Source: Echinococcus granulosus (taxonomy: Eukaryota > Platyhelminthes > Cestoda > Cyclophyllidea > Taeniidae). From it: a stretch of DNA of 64,000 nt. The first letter of the stretch is position 1. Every line of letters begins with the position of its first letter. Below, piece after piece: positions 63,603 through 64,000 of the stretch. The stretch lies in assembly GCF_000524195.1 (NCBI RefSeq), contig NW_020170399.1:193207-257206 (forward strand). Direction: 5' to 3'. Below the pieces are notes generated by a model. The model saw only the letters and a list, made by a program, of their open reading frames with translations. It ran no database searches and was not told the origin of the DNA. The position numbers and the translations under genes were made by a program.

Positions 63603-64000
63603 GTAGCGCACCGAGTCTTCCCTGAAGACAATAGAAGCCATAATACTGGGGCAGAATCAGCATTGCCAACGAAAAAAAGGACTAGGGGTTGCTGGCATGC
63701 CTCGGAGGGCAATCTGTCCAGTAGAACTACCAAGGTGGGGTCTGAAGTGCCCTCCACTCAGAGCATTGGATAGCCCCTCTTCCCCTTTGAGCGTCGTCCC
63801 CAGCGCGCCGCTAGACCAATCTCCTACGTCTGTTAGCACACCGTAGTCGGTGCCGTAAGAATAGCACTCACGAGCCACTAACGTCAGTCATCGAATCTGC
63901 GTGTAACAGTGGGGGTGTTTGACAGCAACGTCACTCATTCCTCCTTGCTATTCTACTGAATCTGGCGTTTCGTTCCGTCTGGAAATTGTGTTGAAGGAGG
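63603..64000 (-). mobile_element. TRIM LTR plus internal region, cut by the window end
   Basis: LTR 63603 to about 63773 starts TGTAGCGCACCG. The pyrimidine block 63774-63788 reads AAAGGGGAAGAGGGG on the minus strand, a textbook polypurine tract next to the LTR. The internal region continues to the end of the window. Confidence 0.8.

Noticed and set aside
1..64000. CRISPR-like or bacterial operon signals
   Set aside because: The repeats are dispersed LTRs of about 196-199 bp, not short regular repeats; genes have spliceosomal introns.

Overview
The window is nuclear DNA of an animal, most probably a parasitic flatworm (tapeworm-like). It is AT-rich, its genes are split by introns of very mixed size, and many introns are only 30-41 bp, a known platyhelminth trait. 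It also carries about 25 copies of a short LTR of a non-coding, terminal-repeat-in-miniature (TRIM) type element; TRIMs are known from taeniid tapeworms. No bacterial operons, CRISPR arrays, rRNA or convincing tRNA genes were seen.

Layout. 1-3.3 kb: gene-poor, with one exon-like block on the minus strand. 4152-5375 (+): an intronless, divergent PP1-type serine/threonine phosphatase. 7243-13436 (-): a complete 11-exon mitochondrial elongation factor G1 (GFM1, 759 aa). 15435-23370 (+): a 13-exon gene for a 946-aa protein with eight degenerate EF-hand-like modules, transcribed divergently from GFM1. 23.4-28.7 kb: mostly intergenic, with two TRIM copies. 28685-29357 (-): the last two exons of an unrecognised coiled-coil protein, with a complete TRIM just upstream. 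30.5-36.9 kb: long stretch without a supportable gene. 36994-38370 (-): a large first exon of a MATH-like protein with a paired CCAAT promoter. 38.5-48.6 kb: gene-poor and TRIM-rich. 48672-49234 (-): complete complex I subunit NDUFB9, whose three introns are all 35-40 bp. 49.2-64 kb: repeats (a TA microsatellite, many TRIMs, a mosaic segmental duplication) with several short exon-like segments of unknown genes.

How the genes relate. There is no operon-like pathway cluster. GFM1 (mitochondrial translation) and NDUFB9 (respiratory complex I) both serve mitochondria but lie 35 kb apart. The EF-hand-like protein and the PP1 variant may be cilium- or germline-related, but that is inference. The best leads are the degenerate EF-hand array, the 30-bp introns that confirm its frame, the TRIM family with recognisable PBS, PPT and 4-bp target duplications, and the duplication mosaic at 52-53.2 kb.

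All exon models were built by hand from splice signals, frame continuity and remembered family sequences; no search was run. Start codons and small exons are the least certain parts.
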